From positions 1-43,517 of the forward strand of contig JASJDP010000042.1 of assembly GCA_030065095.1 (NCBI GenBank): DNA of 43,517 bases, in the 5' to 3' direction. A program made the translations under genes and the position numbers. A model generated the notes under the pieces. It was not told where the DNA came from and ran no database searches. It worked only from the letters and a program-made list of their open reading frames with translations. Positions 15,767-24,454 of this stretch are shown piece by piece (the first letter of the stretch is position 1; each line of letters starts with the position of its first letter). This DNA comes from Rhodobacter sp. GTDB taxonomy: Bacteria; Pseudomonadota; Alphaproteobacteria; Rhodobacterales; Rhodobacteraceae.

Positions 15767-16945
15767 TTACGCAAAAGACCTGCCGGATTTAGCGAGATCG
15801 ATGGCGCGGGTGAAGCGTTCGAACAAGTAATAGCTGTCTTGCGGGCCGGGACTCGCCTCTGGATGGTATTGCACCGAGAACACCGGCCGATTGGCCATGC
15901 GCAGGCCGCAGTTCGATCCGTCGAAGAGCGAGACATGGGTTTCGATCACGCCCTCGGGCAGGGTCTGGCTATCGACGGCGAAGCCGTGGTTCATCGACGT
16001 GATTTCGACCTTGCCGGTCTCGAGATCCTTGACGGGATGGTTGGCACCGTGGTGGCCGTGGTTCATTTTGACCGTGCGGCCCCCGAGCGCGAGGGCCAGC
16101 ATCTGGTGGCCGAGGCAGATACCGAAGACGGGTATGCCGGTCTTTTCCAGGATCTCCTGGATCATCGGCACGGCGTACTCTCCGGTGGCGGCGGGGTCGC
16201 CGGGCCCGTTCGACAGGAAAACGCCATCGGGGGATTGGCCGAGAACATCCTCGGCCGTGGCCGTGGCGGGCAAGACGGTGACGTCGCAGCCCGCCGAGGC
16301 GAGGCTGCGAAGTATGTTGCGTTTCGCGCCATAGTCGATCGCGACGACCTTGTGCCCGGACCCGTCGCGTTTCGTATATCCCTCGGGCCAGGCCCACCGC
16401 ATTTCATCCCAGCGGTAGGATTGCGTGCAGGTAACATCCTTGGCGAGGTCGAGACCCAGAAGGCCCGGAAAGGCGCGGGCGGCCGCCACGAGCGCCTCGA
16501 TGTCGAACCGGCCGGAGGGGTCGTACGCCAGCGCCACATGCGGGGCGCCCTGCTGGCGGATCGCACGGGTCAGACGACGCGTGTCGATGCCGCCGATCCC
16601 GACCCGGCCGCGGCGGGCGAGCCAGGCCGACAGATGTTCCGCGGCGCGCCAGTTCGAGGGATCGGTCGGATCCCATTTCACCACCATGCCCTCGGCGACG
16701 GGGTCGTTCGATTCGTCGTCGTCTGGGTTCACGCCGGTATTGCCGATATGCGGAAAGGTGAAGGTGACGACCTGGCCGGCATAGGACGGATCGGTCATGA
16801 TCTCCTGATAGCCCGTCATCGCGGTGTTGAAGCACAGTTCCGCCACGCGTTGGCCGGTTGCGCCGAAGCCATGGCCGAAAAACAGCGTACCGTCGGCCAG
16901 CGCCAGACAGGCGGTTGCGTTGTCGGACGGGCGCGACGGCGGCAT
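15767..16945 (-). CDS. carA: Carbamoyl-phosphate synthase small subunit (glutaminase)
   Basis: A 392-aa glutaminase subunit that hydrolyses glutamine and channels ammonia to CarB for carbamoyl phosphate, feeding arginine and pyrimidine synthesis. The CPSase small-chain domain is N-terminal (LADGTLFFGHGFGATG, FNTAMTGYQEIMTDPSYAGQ). The class I amidotransferase domain is C-terminal, with the nucleophile in FGICLGHQMLALALGG and the His-Glu of SVQYHPEASPGP. Length is normal. The start at base 16945 (MPPSRPSDNATAC) has a GAGGAG ribosome site; the open frame runs 33 codons further without one. carB is not adjacent. It is divergent from yqeY, with a promoter in the gap. The stop codon is flush with the CtrA box of the next gene. 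Confidence 0.96.
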   Translation of the reverse strand: MPPSRPSDNATACLALADGTLFFGHGFGATGQRVAELCFNTAMTGYQEIMTDPSYAGQVVTFTFPHIGNTGVNPDDDESNDPVAEGMVVKWDPTDPSNWRAAEHLSAWLARRGRVGIGGIDTRRLTRAIRQQGAPHVALAYDPSGRFDIEALVAAARAFPGLLGLDLAKDVTCTQSYRWDEMRWAWPEGYTKRDGSGHKVVAIDYGAKRNILRSLASAGCDVTVLPATATAEDVLGQSPDGVFLSNGPGDPAATGEYAVPMIQEILEKTGIPVFGICLGHQMLALALGGRTVKMNHGHHGANHPVKDLETGKVEITSMNHGFAVDSQTLPEGVIETHVSLFDGSNCGLRMANRPVFSVQYHPEASPGPQDSYYLFERFTRAIDLAKSGRSFA

Positions 16946-16976
16946 GGAACGACTCCTCTCGTACGGAATTTGCGGG

Positions 16977-17005
16977 ACACTATGCGCACGGGTGGGTTGG
17001 GTCAA
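16977..17005 (-). promoter_or_regulatory. Putative sigma-70 promoter of carA
   Basis: Read on the minus strand: TTGACC (17005-17000), 17-base spacer, TAGTGT (16982-16977). It lies about 32 bases upstream of the carA start, in the divergent gap to yqeY. Spacing is ideal and both hexamers are close to consensus. Confidence 0.55.
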
Positions 17006-17064
17006 GCGGTGGTGGGAATTTACGTTTCCAAATATTTTCAACATGTTAAGCGTTTCTGTGCCGG

Positions 17065-17093
17065 TTGTCAGCGGGCAAGGGCCGCATTATGTT
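17065..17093 (+). promoter_or_regulatory. Putative sigma-70 promoter of yqeY
   Basis: TTGTCA (17065-17070), 17-base spacer, TATGTT (17088-17093), 40 bases upstream of the yqeY start. Both elements are close to consensus and there is no other obvious promoter in the gap. Confidence 0.6.
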
Positions 17094-17132
17094 AGAGGCT
17101 TCGAATGGGCGTTTCGGGGATAGGGATAGCCG

Positions 17133-17591
17133 ATGGACATGCGCAGCCGGATCACGACCGGGCTCAAAGAGGCGATGAAATCGAAGGACGCGGCGCGGAC
17201 ATCGACGCTGCGGCTGATCAGTGCGGCGATCAAGGACAAGGACATCGCGTTGCGTGGCGAGGGCGACGAGGGCGGTCTGACGGACGGCCATGTGCTGGCG
17301 ATCCTGGGCAAGATGGTCAAGCAGCGTCAGGAGAGCGCGCGCGCCTATGAGGAAGGCGGACGGCTCGACCTGGCGGAGCGCGAGCGAGACGAGATCACGG
17401 TGATCGAGGAATTTCTGCCGCGGAAGCTGTCGGACGACGAGGTGGCGGCGGCTGTCGACAAGGCGATCCGGGCCGTGGACGCCTCGTCGATCCGCGACAT
17501 GGGGCGCGTGATGGGGGCGCTGAAGGCGGACTATACCGGGCAGATGGATTTCGGTCTGGTGGGGCCGATGGTCAAGGAACGGCTGGCGTAA
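17133..17591 (+). CDS. GatB/YqeY-domain protein
   Basis: A 152-aa soluble helical protein of the YqeY family, related to the C-terminal tail domain of the GatB/GatE amidotransferase subunits. Family text is visible throughout: RSRITTGLKEAMKSKD, TLRLISAAIKDKDI, KMVKQRQESARAYEEGGR, EFLPRKLSDDE and MGRVMGALKADYTGQMD. The exact function is unknown; a role in tRNA-dependent amidation or RNA binding is suggested for the domain. Length is normal. A second in-frame Met two codons in could also start it. It is divergent from carA, a neighbourhood common in alphaproteobacteria, and has its own predicted promoter. Confidence 0.92.
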   Translation: MDMRSRITTGLKEAMKSKDAARTSTLRLISAAIKDKDIALRGEGDEGGLTDGHVLAILGKMVKQRQESARAYEEGGRLDLAERERDEITVIEEFLPRKLSDDEVAAAVDKAIRAVDASSIRDMGRVMGALKADYTGQMDFGLVGPMVKERLA

Positions 17592-17692
17592 TCCGGCAGA
17601 GCCGCGTGCGGCCGGTTTGACCCGATGATGCCTTCGGCGTCGCGGGAGACTTGGACCATCGTGCATGCCACGGCCGCAGTTTTCGATCGTGT

Positions 17693-18655
17693 CTAGCGTT
17701 TCGGGCCGCCGATGCGCCAACGCTCGGCGAAGTGTTTCAACGCGATGGTGTTGTTGCGGTTGTGGGATTCGCCGGGTCGGCGATTTACGAGGCCGAGACG
17801 GGATTGTTGCAGCCGCCTGGCCTGGGCACGGGGCACGAAGCTGAGCGAGGGGGCTGGGATTACGAAGATCCCGGCCTTGCAGAGCGCGCTGGAGCGGACG
17901 TCGTCGACATAGCGCGTGGCCTCGGGTTCGCCGGTGAAGTCGCCGAACGATTTTTCGTCGAAAAATCGTGGGCGGACGAGGTAACTCATCACGCCCTGGA
18001 AGATGTCGACCTGGCGGGGATGTCTGAGGCGGGGCGCGCGTATCGGCGCCGGCGGCCGCATCATCAGGTTCGACCGGATCGTCGTCATGCGGTCGGTCAG
18101 GTCCGGCGGCGCGATCCAGCCCGAGAGCGTCAGCGCTCGGTCGGGGTGGGCCGTCATTGCGGTCTCGTATCGAGCCACAAGCCATCGCGGATAGATCCGG
18201 TCGTCATCGACCACCAGAAGCGGGGTGTCGGGCGGCTCGTTCAGCACGGACGGGATCAGTTTCGTGCCGGGGCCAAGGTCGTCGCAGCGGCGGATCTGCA
18301 ACGACTTGAGTGTCTTCAGGTCCTCGGGGACGGTATAGGCGACCTGCTCTCGGCTGCTGAAGTCCGGCAGGTTCAGGACGATCCGCGCGGGCGGGCGGGT
18401 CTGGTCGAGCAAGCTTTTGAGCGCCGGCCCCATCAGCGGGAGGCGGCTGGGGGTGGAGGTAAGCGTCACGACAATGCCCGAGCGGTCGGTCGCGGCGGCC
18501 CAGCGGCGGTCGAGTTCGGCAAGCGGTACGCGCGACAGGCGCCATTCGCGCCAGAGATCGGCCGGCAGCCGTTCGCCCTCGAACAGGTGGTGCAGCCAGA
18601 GGCCAAGCGCGACCATTGCCGGAACGCCAAGCAGCAGGAGGAACCCGAGGCTCAC
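17693..18655 (-). CDS. Membrane-anchored glycosyltransferase-like protein
   Basis: A 320-aa protein with one N-terminal membrane helix (FLLLLGVPAMVALGLWLHHL) followed by a GT-A-like domain. Supporting text is IVVTLTSTPSRLP near the nucleotide-binding start, SLLDQTRPPARIVLNLP as in many GT-A enzymes, a DDD metal motif in LLVVDDDRIYPRWLVA, and a conserved VDDV near residue 255. I cannot place it in a specific CAZy family. Sugar donor and acceptor are unknown; the anchor puts catalysis at the cytosolic membrane face. It starts 6 bases after the DUF2244 stop and is probably co-transcribed with it. A 100-base convergent gap separates it from yqeY. Confidence 0.75.
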   Translation of the reverse strand: MSLGFLLLLGVPAMVALGLWLHHLFEGERLPADLWREWRLSRVPLAELDRRWAAATDRSGIVVTLTSTPSRLPLMGPALKSLLDQTRPPARIVLNLPDFSSREQVAYTVPEDLKTLKSLQIRRCDDLGPGTKLIPSVLNEPPDTPLLVVDDDRIYPRWLVARYETAMTAHPDRALTLSGWIAPPDLTDRMTTIRSNLMMRPPAPIRAPRLRHPRQVDIFQGVMSYLVRPRFFDEKSFGDFTGEPEATRYVDDVRSSALCKAGIFVIPAPSLSFVPRAQARRLQQSRLGLVNRRPGESHNRNNTIALKHFAERWRIGGPKR

Positions 18656-18661
18656 CGGGGT

Positions 18662-19171
18662 CTAGCGCAGGTTGACGTCGAGCCGGGCCAGCCGGTCGGA
18701 CAGGTCGCGGTGCAGGGCCACGCGTTCGTCGGGGCTCAGAAAGGCGCCGATCTCGACCGACCGGCCGGCGCCGGTCAGGGTGACGTAGTTTTCCACCGGG
18801 CCACCCTTTTCATGCAGCTCGATACGCACCCAGTACGGGTTGGCCTGCCAGCTTTGACTGGGCCCGCGCGGATTGGAGCGTATCAGCTCGATCCGGTCGG
18901 CCCAGAGCGACAGGACTTCGTGCAGCGCCCCGTCGGCGTAGCTGCGACGCAGGAAATACCAGGTGAGCGCCAGCACCCCCATCAGGAAAGGCAGCAGCCC
19001 CCAGAGGATCGGCGAGCCGAGTACCGCGACCAGCGGCAGCAGCAGAAGCACGAAGGTGACGCCGATGAATACGGCAAATCCGTGCGGCGGCAGCGATCGG
19101 TGGGGCCAGACGGCGAGTTGCCAGTCGGGGCTGTTCGCGGCGCCTGTGGGTTCGGTCCACTGATAGGGCAT
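18662..19171 (-). CDS. DUF2244 integral membrane protein
   Basis: A 169-aa protein beginning MPYQWTEPTGAANSPDWQLA with the conserved WPHRSLPPHGFAVFI start of DUF2244. Two adjacent membrane helices (about residues 32-75) are joined by a short turn. A beta-rich cytosolic domain follows, with RIELIRSNPRG and NPYWVRIELHE and a final VEIGAFLSPDERVALHRDL. No biochemical function is established for the family, which is widespread in alphaproteobacteria, often near respiratory or DNA-repair genes. Here it heads a two-gene unit with the membrane-anchored glycosyltransferase. The divergent gap of 153 bases to the exported repeat protein holds the promoter. Confidence 0.88.
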   Translation of the reverse strand: MPYQWTEPTGAANSPDWQLAVWPHRSLPPHGFAVFIGVTFVLLLLPLVAVLGSPILWGLLPFLMGVLALTWYFLRRSYADGALHEVLSLWADRIELIRSNPRGPSQSWQANPYWVRIELHEKGGPVENYVTLTGAGRSVEIGAFLSPDERVALHRDLSDRLARLDVNLR

Positions 19172-19324
19172 GCGGTCTGTCTAGCGCGGGCGCGCGGGGG
19201 CTTCCAGAGTTTCCAGAGCCCCGAAGGCCGGAGAGATGATTCAGATCAACGCAGCCGTGCGGCGCCTGCGGTAAGTAACCTGCCCGGCGCGGAAATCCGT
19301 GCCGATCACGTGGGGGAGGAAGAT

Positions 19325-20482
19325 ATGAAACCGCTGTTTGCCTGGGGTTTTCTGGGAGCCCTGGTCGCGGCCATGGGGCCGGCCGGGGCGCAGACCCAGT
19401 TCTATTGGTCGTCGTCCGGTCCGATTGGCGGGCTTTTCTGCACGCAGGTTGTCGAAGGCGCCGCGCCGGCCGAGTTCACCTGGCGCGACAACTATCTATG
19501 CACGAACCGCGACATCGGGATGCGCTGGTCCTCGGCGGGGGCCATCGGCGGCATGACCTGCACACAGATCGTCGAAGGCGCCGAGCCGCCGCAATATACT
19601 TGGCGGGACAACTATCTTTGCCTGCCGCAAGGCTCGCCGCTGACGCTGCGCTGGTCCTCGGCGGGGACGATTGCGGGCATGAACTGCGTACAGATGCACG
19701 AGGGGCGCGATCCCTATACCTGGCACGACAATTACCTTTGCTGGTCAGAGCGGCGGCGGACAGCCGATCTGCTGACGATCACGAAGATCCGGAATATCAA
19801 GCCCGCGAGCGGCCTGGACGCGGCGGGAAAGTTTGCCGTGGGGGCGATCGGGGCGGCGATCTCGGCGGCCGGCAGCGGTGGGATCAGCGTGGGCGATCTT
19901 TATGACGGGGCACGGGTCGGCATCGAGGTCGGCGAGTTCCTCGACCGGCAGTTCAGCGGGCAGGACGACCTGATCGTCCGGGTCGACGGGCGGCAATACC
20001 TGCCCGCGCAGGGCGCCTATTTCGCGATGCAGGCCGGGCAGGTGGTCTATCCCAACATTCAGGCGGCCATTTCCGGCGCGGGCACGATCCAGCTGATCGA
20101 ATGGGATGGCGGCAGCGATAACGACAACCTTGGCCTGCTGACGGTGCTGGGGGGCCGGTCCTACAGCGGTAACGACATCGTCGTCGTGGCGCCGGACAGC
20201 GAAGACGGCAGCGTCTATCTGATCAGCTACCGGGTGGACGCGGGGGCGGGCAATCCGCAGGCGGTGACGCCGTCGATGATGTGCGGCACCAACCAGTGCG
20301 AGATCTGCTGGAACCTGGATTGTTCCGGCCAGGGGCGCGGCGGCATGGACCGCGACGGCGACAAGCCGGACCTGTTGCGATGCCCGCCGCAGTTCGACGA
20401 GGCGGGGTTTCGCGAGTTCGACATGACCTGGCCTGCCGAGGATGTCTATCTGCGCATCTGCCGGCACAAAGCGGCGCGGTAG
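19325..20482 (+). CDS. Exported protein with a triplicated Trp/Cys repeat
   Basis: A 385-aa protein with a cleavable signal peptide (MKPLFAWGFLGALVAAMGPA, probable cut after AGA at residue 22). Residues 28-139 carry three copies of a roughly 41-residue unit with the pattern W-S-S-x-G-x-I-x-G-x-x-C, then E-G, then a T-W-x-D-N-Y-L-C end. The Trp residues sit at 28, 68 and 110 and the Cys pairs at 39/59, 79/99 and 121/139, so each unit can close its own disulfide. The rest (about 150-385) includes a Gly/Ala-rich hydrophobic stretch (GKFAVGAIGAAISAAGSGG), an acidic beta-rich domain, and a Cys-rich end (MMCGTNQCEICWNLDCSGQG). I do not recognise the family. GGGGGAGGAAG before ATG 19325 fixes the start; the very long open frame upstream is an antisense shadow. 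Confidence 0.82.
   Translation: MKPLFAWGFLGALVAAMGPAGAQTQFYWSSSGPIGGLFCTQVVEGAAPAEFTWRDNYLCTNRDIGMRWSSAGAIGGMTCTQIVEGAEPPQYTWRDNYLCLPQGSPLTLRWSSAGTIAGMNCVQMHEGRDPYTWHDNYLCWSERRRTADLLTITKIRNIKPASGLDAAGKFAVGAIGAAISAAGSGGISVGDLYDGARVGIEVGEFLDRQFSGQDDLIVRVDGRQYLPAQGAYFAMQAGQVVYPNIQAAISGAGTIQLIEWDGGSDNDNLGLLTVLGGRSYSGNDIVVVAPDSEDGSVYLISYRVDAGAGNPQAVTPSMMCGTNQCEICWNLDCSGQGRGGMDRDGDKPDLLRCPPQFDEAGFREFDMTWPAEDVYLRICRHKAAR
19406..19741 (+). repeat. Three tandem coding repeats of the exported protein
   Basis: The units run 19406-19501, 19526-19621 and 19652-19741 (first Trp to last Cys of each). Units 1 and 2 share an unbroken stretch of near-identical codons around the GTCGAAGGCGCCG and CGACAACTATCT segments. 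Unit 3 is more divergent and two residues shorter between its cysteines. This looks like tandem duplication followed by drift. Confidence 0.85.
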
Positions 20483-20500
20483 CGGGGGAGGAATTCGGCT

Positions 20501-20532
20501 GGAACCGGGTTTTGGCGGTTTTTGGCCTGAAG
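20501..20532. repeat. Dispersed repeat, block A, copy at 20.5 kb
   Basis: These 32 bases match 33277-33308 in the same orientation with three mismatches by eye. They lie 18 bases after the stop of the exported repeat protein, in a 435-base non-coding gap. Block B of the element is not recognisable here; a different inverted-repeat structure follows. Confidence 0.65.
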
Positions 20533-20601
20533 CGGACGTCGATCACTGCTGAAATTCTGGGGGATCCCTTCGATCACCCGTTCCCCCGGGCTGAAAGCCC
20601 G

Positions 20602-20731
20602 GATCGCGCCCGACCCCGCCCCCCAGGGCGGGCGCGATGCGTCGAGCCGTCTGACTTCCTTGAAACATTTGGTCTTCGGAGAGATCTCCTCGCAAGCTGA
20701 GAAGCGCCCACCCTCGGGGTCGGGCGCGATC
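20602..20731. repeat. Nested inverted repeat with one shared arm
   Basis: GATCGCGCCCGACCCC (20602-20617) is the perfect reverse complement of 20716-20731. Ten bases of the same left arm (20603-20612) also pair perfectly with CGGGCGCGAT at 20629-20638. Two mutually exclusive hairpins are therefore possible, one short and one spanning 130 bases. It lies between convergent genes. It may be a repeat-family element, a terminator region, or a non-coding RNA. Confidence 0.7.
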
Positions 20732-20860
20732 CTATCAATAGGATTGTAGGTCGCTTTGTCTGTTTTCTCAGTTGTCCGCTCCTAGCCAGATAACGACGTT
20801 GCGACCTTCTCACAACGCAGCTTGCTTGTATCGCCTTCCGTTCGCATCGCCGTGGCCGTG

Positions 20861-20893
20861 AAAAGAAAGGCCCCGGACTTGCCGGGGCCTTTC
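20861..20893 (-). terminator. Intrinsic terminator of ctaD
   Basis: GAAAGGCCCCGG (20865-20876) pairs perfectly with 20882-20893 around a 5-base loop. On the minus strand the stem is followed by TTTT. It begins 25 bases after the ctaD stop. Confidence 0.88.
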
Positions 20894-20917
20894 CTGTCTC
20901 GTTTTCGCGTAAGCCGT

Positions 20918-22591
20918 CTAGTGCGCGTGGCCCTTGTCCCAGTCGGACTGTTTGGGCAGCGTCTCGAACGTGTGTTCGGGCGGCGGGCTGGGCAGGGTCC
21001 ATTCCAGCGTGTCCGCGTGCTCGTTCCAATAGTTGTTCTCGGTCACGGGCTTGCCGCGGGTCAGCGTGTAGAAGATCACGCCGATGAAGAACAAAAACGA
21101 GGCAAAGCTCAGGAACGCCCCCCAGGAGCTGACGTAGTTCCAGTAGGCAAAGGCCTCGGGGTAGTCGATGTAGCGGCGGGGCATGCCCTGGCGGCCGAGG
21201 AAGTGCTGCGGGAAGAAGGTGATGTTCGACCCGATGAACATCGTCCAGAAATGCAGCTTGCCGGCCCATTCGGGATACTGGCGCCCGCTCATCTTGCCCA
21301 GCCAATAGTAGATGGCCGCGAAGATGCCGAAAACGGCGCCTAGCGACATCACATAGTGGAAATGGGCCACCACATAGTAGGTGTCGTGATAGGCCCGGTC
21401 GACGCCCGCCTGGCTGAGAACGATGCCGGTCACCCCGCCCACGGTGAAGAGGAAGATGAAGCCGAAGGCCCAGAGCATCGGCGTCTTGAACTCGATCGAG
21501 CCGCCCCACATCGTGGCGATCCAGCTGAACACCTTCACCCCTGTGGGCACGGCGATGACCATCGTCGCCAGCATGAAGTAGCTTTGCTGGGTCAGCGACA
21601 TGCCGACGGTGTACATGTGGTGCGCCCAGACGACGAAGCCGAGCGCGCCGATGGCGATCATCGCCCAGACCATCGGCAGATAGCCGAAGACCGGTTTGCG
21701 GCTGAAGGTGGCCACGACGTGGCTGATGACGCCGAAGGCGGGCACGATCACGATGTAGACCTCGGGATGACCGAAGAACCACAGGATGTGCTGGTACAGC
21801 ACCGGGTCGCCGCCGCCTGCGGGATCGAAGAACGTGGTGCCGAAGTTGCGGTCGGTCAGCAGCATGGTGATGGCGCCGGCCAGAACCGGCAGCGACAAGA
21901 GGATCAGCCAGGCGGTGACGAAGATCGACCAGGCAAAGAGCGGCACCTTGAACAGCGTCATGCCGGGTGCGCGCATGTTCAGGAAGGTCGTGATCATGTT
22001 GATCGCGCCGAGGATCGACGAGGCGCCCGACAGGTGCACCGCGAAGATCGCCAGGTCCATCGACCAGCCGGCTTCGTTGGTCGACAGCGGTGCATAAAGC
22101 ACCCAGCCCACACCGGACCCAAGCTGACCGTTGCCGCCGGGGCTGATCACGCTGCAGACGGCGAGCGACGCGCCGGCGACGAACAGCCAGTAGCTGAGGT
22201 TGTTCATCCGCGGGAACGCCATATCCGGTGCGCCGATCTGCAACGGCATGAAATAGTTGCCAAATCCGCCGAAGAGCGCCGGGATCACCACGAAGAACAT
22301 CATCAGGATGCCGTGCGCGGTGACGAGAACGTTCCAGATGTGGCCGTTGGGGGTGCATTCGCCCGCCGCGGCGGCGCTTAGCCGCGCGCCTTCGAGGCAC
22401 ATATACTGGACCCCGGGCTCCATCAGCTCCAACCGCATGTAGATCGTGAAGGCGACCGAGATGAAGCCTAGGATCGCGGCGGTGAAGATATAGAGAATGC
22501 CGATATCCTTGTGGTTCGTCGACATGAACCACCGGACGAAAAAGCTGCGCTCGTCGTGGTGTTCGTGGCCATGGATGGCGGCGTCGGCCAT
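20918..22591 (-). CDS. ctaD: Cytochrome c oxidase subunit I (aa3 type)
   Basis: A 557-aa twelve-helix inner-membrane haem-copper oxidase subunit, the catalytic proton-pumping subunit of complex IV. It shows [14 protein letters not shown] at the first helix, the low-spin haem His region [20 protein letters not shown], the CuB/Tyr site [17 protein letters not shown], the HH pair of [12 protein letters not shown], and the haem ligands in [17 protein letters not shown]. Length and motifs fit the A-type family and not cbb3. The start at 22591 ([12 protein letters not shown]) follows AGGAGG; the longer frame is not supported. A promoter-like pair lies 75-103 bases upstream and a terminator follows. 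Subunits II and III are not adjacent, as in Rhodobacter-type genomes where ctaD stands alone. Confidence 0.97.
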   Translation of the reverse strand: MADAAIHGHEHHDERSFFVRWFMSTNHKDIGILYIFTAAILGFISVAFTIYMRLELMEPGVQYMCLEGARLSAAAAGECTPNGHIWNVLVTAHGILMMFFVVIPALFGGFGNYFMPLQIGAPDMAFPRMNNLSYWLFVAGASLAVCSVISPGGNGQLGSGVGWVLYAPLSTNEAGWSMDLAIFAVHLSGASSILGAINMITTFLNMRAPGMTLFKVPLFAWSIFVTAWLILLSLPVLAGAITMLLTDRNFGTTFFDPAGGGDPVLYQHILWFFGHPEVYIVIVPAFGVISHVVATFSRKPVFGYLPMVWAMIAIGALGFVVWAHHMYTVGMSLTQQSYFMLATMVIAVPTGVKVFSWIATMWGGSIEFKTPMLWAFGFIFLFTVGGVTGIVLSQAGVDRAYHDTYYVVAHFHYVMSLGAVFGIFAAIYYWLGKMSGRQYPEWAGKLHFWTMFIGSNITFFPQHFLGRQGMPRRYIDYPEAFAYWNYVSSWGAFLSFASFLFFIGVIFYTLTRGKPVTENNYWNEHADTLEWTLPSPPPEHTFETLPKQSDWDKGHAH

Positions 22592-22665
22592 GCGGAGTGC
22601 CTCCTGGTTCCCGTTAGACTGTTCTCCCGCACCTCGAGTCGCCTCGGACCACGGGCTTTGAATAT

Positions 22666-22694
22666 GTTCTAAAGAGGTGCGCCGGGCGGGGCAA
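22666..22694 (-). promoter_or_regulatory. Putative promoter of ctaD
   Basis: On the minus strand TTGCCC (22694-22689), a 17-base spacer and TAGAAC (22671-22666) form a sigma-70-like pair 75 bases upstream of the ctaD start. Confidence 0.4.
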
Positions 22695-23103
22695 CGCCGG
22701 ATCGGGGCTTTGCGGGTCCAGATTGTCGCAGCGGAGCTCCTGTCGCATACCGAGTCCTCCCCAGACATGCATGCGGTGCCGTCGCGCGATGCTCCCCTGG
22801 ATGGGGCAAAACAAAGAGGCTCCTCATCCGCAGCGGCGCCATCCGGGGAATCGACGACTACTTAGTGCTGTCTCATCACGCAAAAACGGCTAGCCTTCGG
22901 AGGGCGTCATCGCGTGGCCGCGCCTGGGACTCCAAGCTGTGCCGGAAGTCGGAGATTGGATTTCCGCGGACGCGATGCAGCACTTTGCCCAGTCGCGACT
23001 TGCGCGCCGTGAATGGTGAGCCACAGCCGCCAATTCGGCTGAAATGTCGGCTCCAACCGCCTGCACGAGCACCAGCCAACCTCAAGGATGGTGGGATGAA
23101 TAT
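22695..23103. other. About 400 bases without a supportable gene
   Basis: The gap between the ctaD promoter region and the Cys-rich gene holds only short, compositionally poor frames on both strands and no RNA gene that I recognise. I see no tRNA, terminator or clear repeat in it. It may contain decayed coding sequence, but nothing I can name. Confidence 0.5.
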
Positions 23104-23754
23104 TCAATAGGCGGCGCACCGGCCCGAAAAGCACCCAACGTCCTCTCCAGGACAGTCGCGGTCGAGAACGCACCCGCGCTCGCATTTGCGATCGATGCAG
23201 ACGCCGTTTCGCCCGCATTCGCTGTCGAAGTAGCATTCCGGGGTGGCGGCGCATTGATCCGTGCACGTTGAAAACTTCCCGCCGCACCCTGCGCCGCATT
23301 CGGAAACGCTGTTACTCAAGCTACGCGCGCTGTTGTTCCAGCAAAAGGCCAGTTTGGAATCGCAATCTGCGGTGCATACGTCGTCGTTGGCGGCGCACTC
23401 CTTGCGGCAGCGACGGTTCTTGACTGCGCAATTCCTCGAGCTGGTAGAATAGCTGTTCCACTCGTCACCCGTGCACTTGTCTCGGCAGACAGACAAATGC
23501 ACCTTGCACACCGCCTCGCAACGAAGACGCAAGGATTCCGCCATCCCTTGGGCCTGCGCCGACATCCCTGCGGCAATCCAAAAAGTGATCGCGAAAAGAA
23601 GCTTGGCGGTCAAGCATCTGGCACCGAGCCAGCTTGAGGTCCCTACAGGTCGCAATTCAGTCTCTTCCCCCCGGCTTGAATAGAGGCTGCCCTTCTTCGC
23701 CCCGTCTTCGTGATGCCCTTTTTCTGACAGTATAGGAGTGGGCGTCGTTGACAT
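23104..23754 (-). CDS. Exported Cys-rich protein with 11-residue cysteine periodicity
   Basis: 216 aa by the ATG at 23754. A signal-peptide-like segment lies at residues 48-69 (LTAKLLFAITFWIAAGMSAQ), preceded by 47 polar residues. A TTG at base 23613 would start exactly at that segment, so the true start may be there. The mature part has 22 Cys. Positions 79/83/90/94, 109/116/120/127/131/138 and 153/157/164/168 alternate X3 and X6 spacings, giving an 11-residue period (CX3C-X6-CX3C). This suggests disulfide-stapled helices. The tail (174-213) has eight Cys in a Dickkopf/EGF-like arrangement (CGRNGVCIDRKCERGC). Family and function are unknown to me. It stands alone, with visibly lower GC than its neighbours and lipB following upstream on the same strand. 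Confidence 0.75.
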   Translation of the reverse strand: MSTTPTPILSEKGHHEDGAKKGSLYSSRGEETELRPVGTSSWLGARCLTAKLLFAITFWIAAGMSAQAQGMAESLRLRCEAVCKVHLSVCRDKCTGDEWNSYSTSSRNCAVKNRRCRKECAANDDVCTADCDSKLAFCWNNSARSLSNSVSECGAGCGGKFSTCTDQCAATPECYFDSECGRNGVCIDRKCERGCVLDRDCPGEDVGCFSGRCAAY

Positions 23755-23800
23755 GAATCAACCGGGGTTTGCAGGCGACCTTCCACAAGGAACGGGTCCG

Positions 23801-24454
23801 TCAATCAGCGCTGAAAACGCCGCTGAAGGTTTGCCTAAGCGCCACGTCCACATCCGCCATCGTCACCGGCAGGCCCAGATCGACCAGGCTGGTGACGCCA
23901 TGCCCGGTGATCCCGCACGGCACGATGCCATCGAAATGGCTGAGGTCCGGCTCGACATTGATCGACAGGCCGTGAAAGCTGATCCATTTGCGCAGCCGGA
24001 TGCCGATGGCCGCGACCTTGTCCTCGCGAGGGGTGCCGTCGGGCAGGGGCGGTTTTTCCGGCCGCGGAACCCAGACACCGACGCGGCCCGCGCGGGTCTC
24101 GCCGCGCACGTTGAACCGGCCGAGCGTGGCGATGACCCAGGCCTCCAGGTCGCGCACGAATTTGCGCACGTCACCGCCGCGCCGACGGACGTCCAGCATC
24201 ACGTAGACCACGCGCTGGCCGGGGCCGTGATAGGTGTACTGCCCGCCGCGCCTGGTCTGGAAAACGGGAAACCTGTGCGGGTCCGTCAGATCGGCCGGCT
24301 TCGCCGAAGTGCCTGCGGTATAGAGCGGCGGATGTTCGACCAGCCAGATCAGCTCGTCCGATGTGCCGGCGGCGATGGCCGCGACGCGGTCTTCCATTTG
24401 CGCCACGGCGTCCGGATAGGGGGTCAATCCTTCGGAGATTTGCCAGTCCACCAT
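23801..24454 (-). CDS. lipB: Lipoyl(octanoyl) transferase
   Basis: A 217-aa cytosolic enzyme that moves octanoyl from acyl carrier protein to lipoyl domains, the first step of lipoate synthesis. Family motifs are [46 protein letters not shown], the catalytic Lys in [17 protein letters not shown] and the catalytic Cys in [15 protein letters not shown]. Length is standard. The start at 24454 ([14 protein letters not shown]) matches the family N-terminus; the long upstream open frame runs over a decayed IS sequence and is not coding. lipA is not adjacent. Confidence 0.95.
   Translation of the reverse strand: MVDWQISEGLTPYPDAVAQMEDRVAAIAAGTSDELIWLVEHPPLYTAGTSAKPADLTDPHRFPVFQTRRGGQYTYHGPGQRVVYVMLDVRRRGGDVRKFVRDLEAWVIATLGRFNVRGETRAGRVGVWVPRPEKPPLPDGTPREDKVAAIGIRLRKWISFHGLSINVEPDLSHFDGIVPCGITGHGVTSLVDLGLPVTMADVDVALRQTFSGVFSAD

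Noticed and set aside
17651-19324. A plus-strand open frame of over 550 codons upstream of the exported repeat protein
   Set aside because: It is antisense to the glycosyltransferase and DUF2244 genes. The repeat protein has its own ribosome site and signal peptide at 19325.
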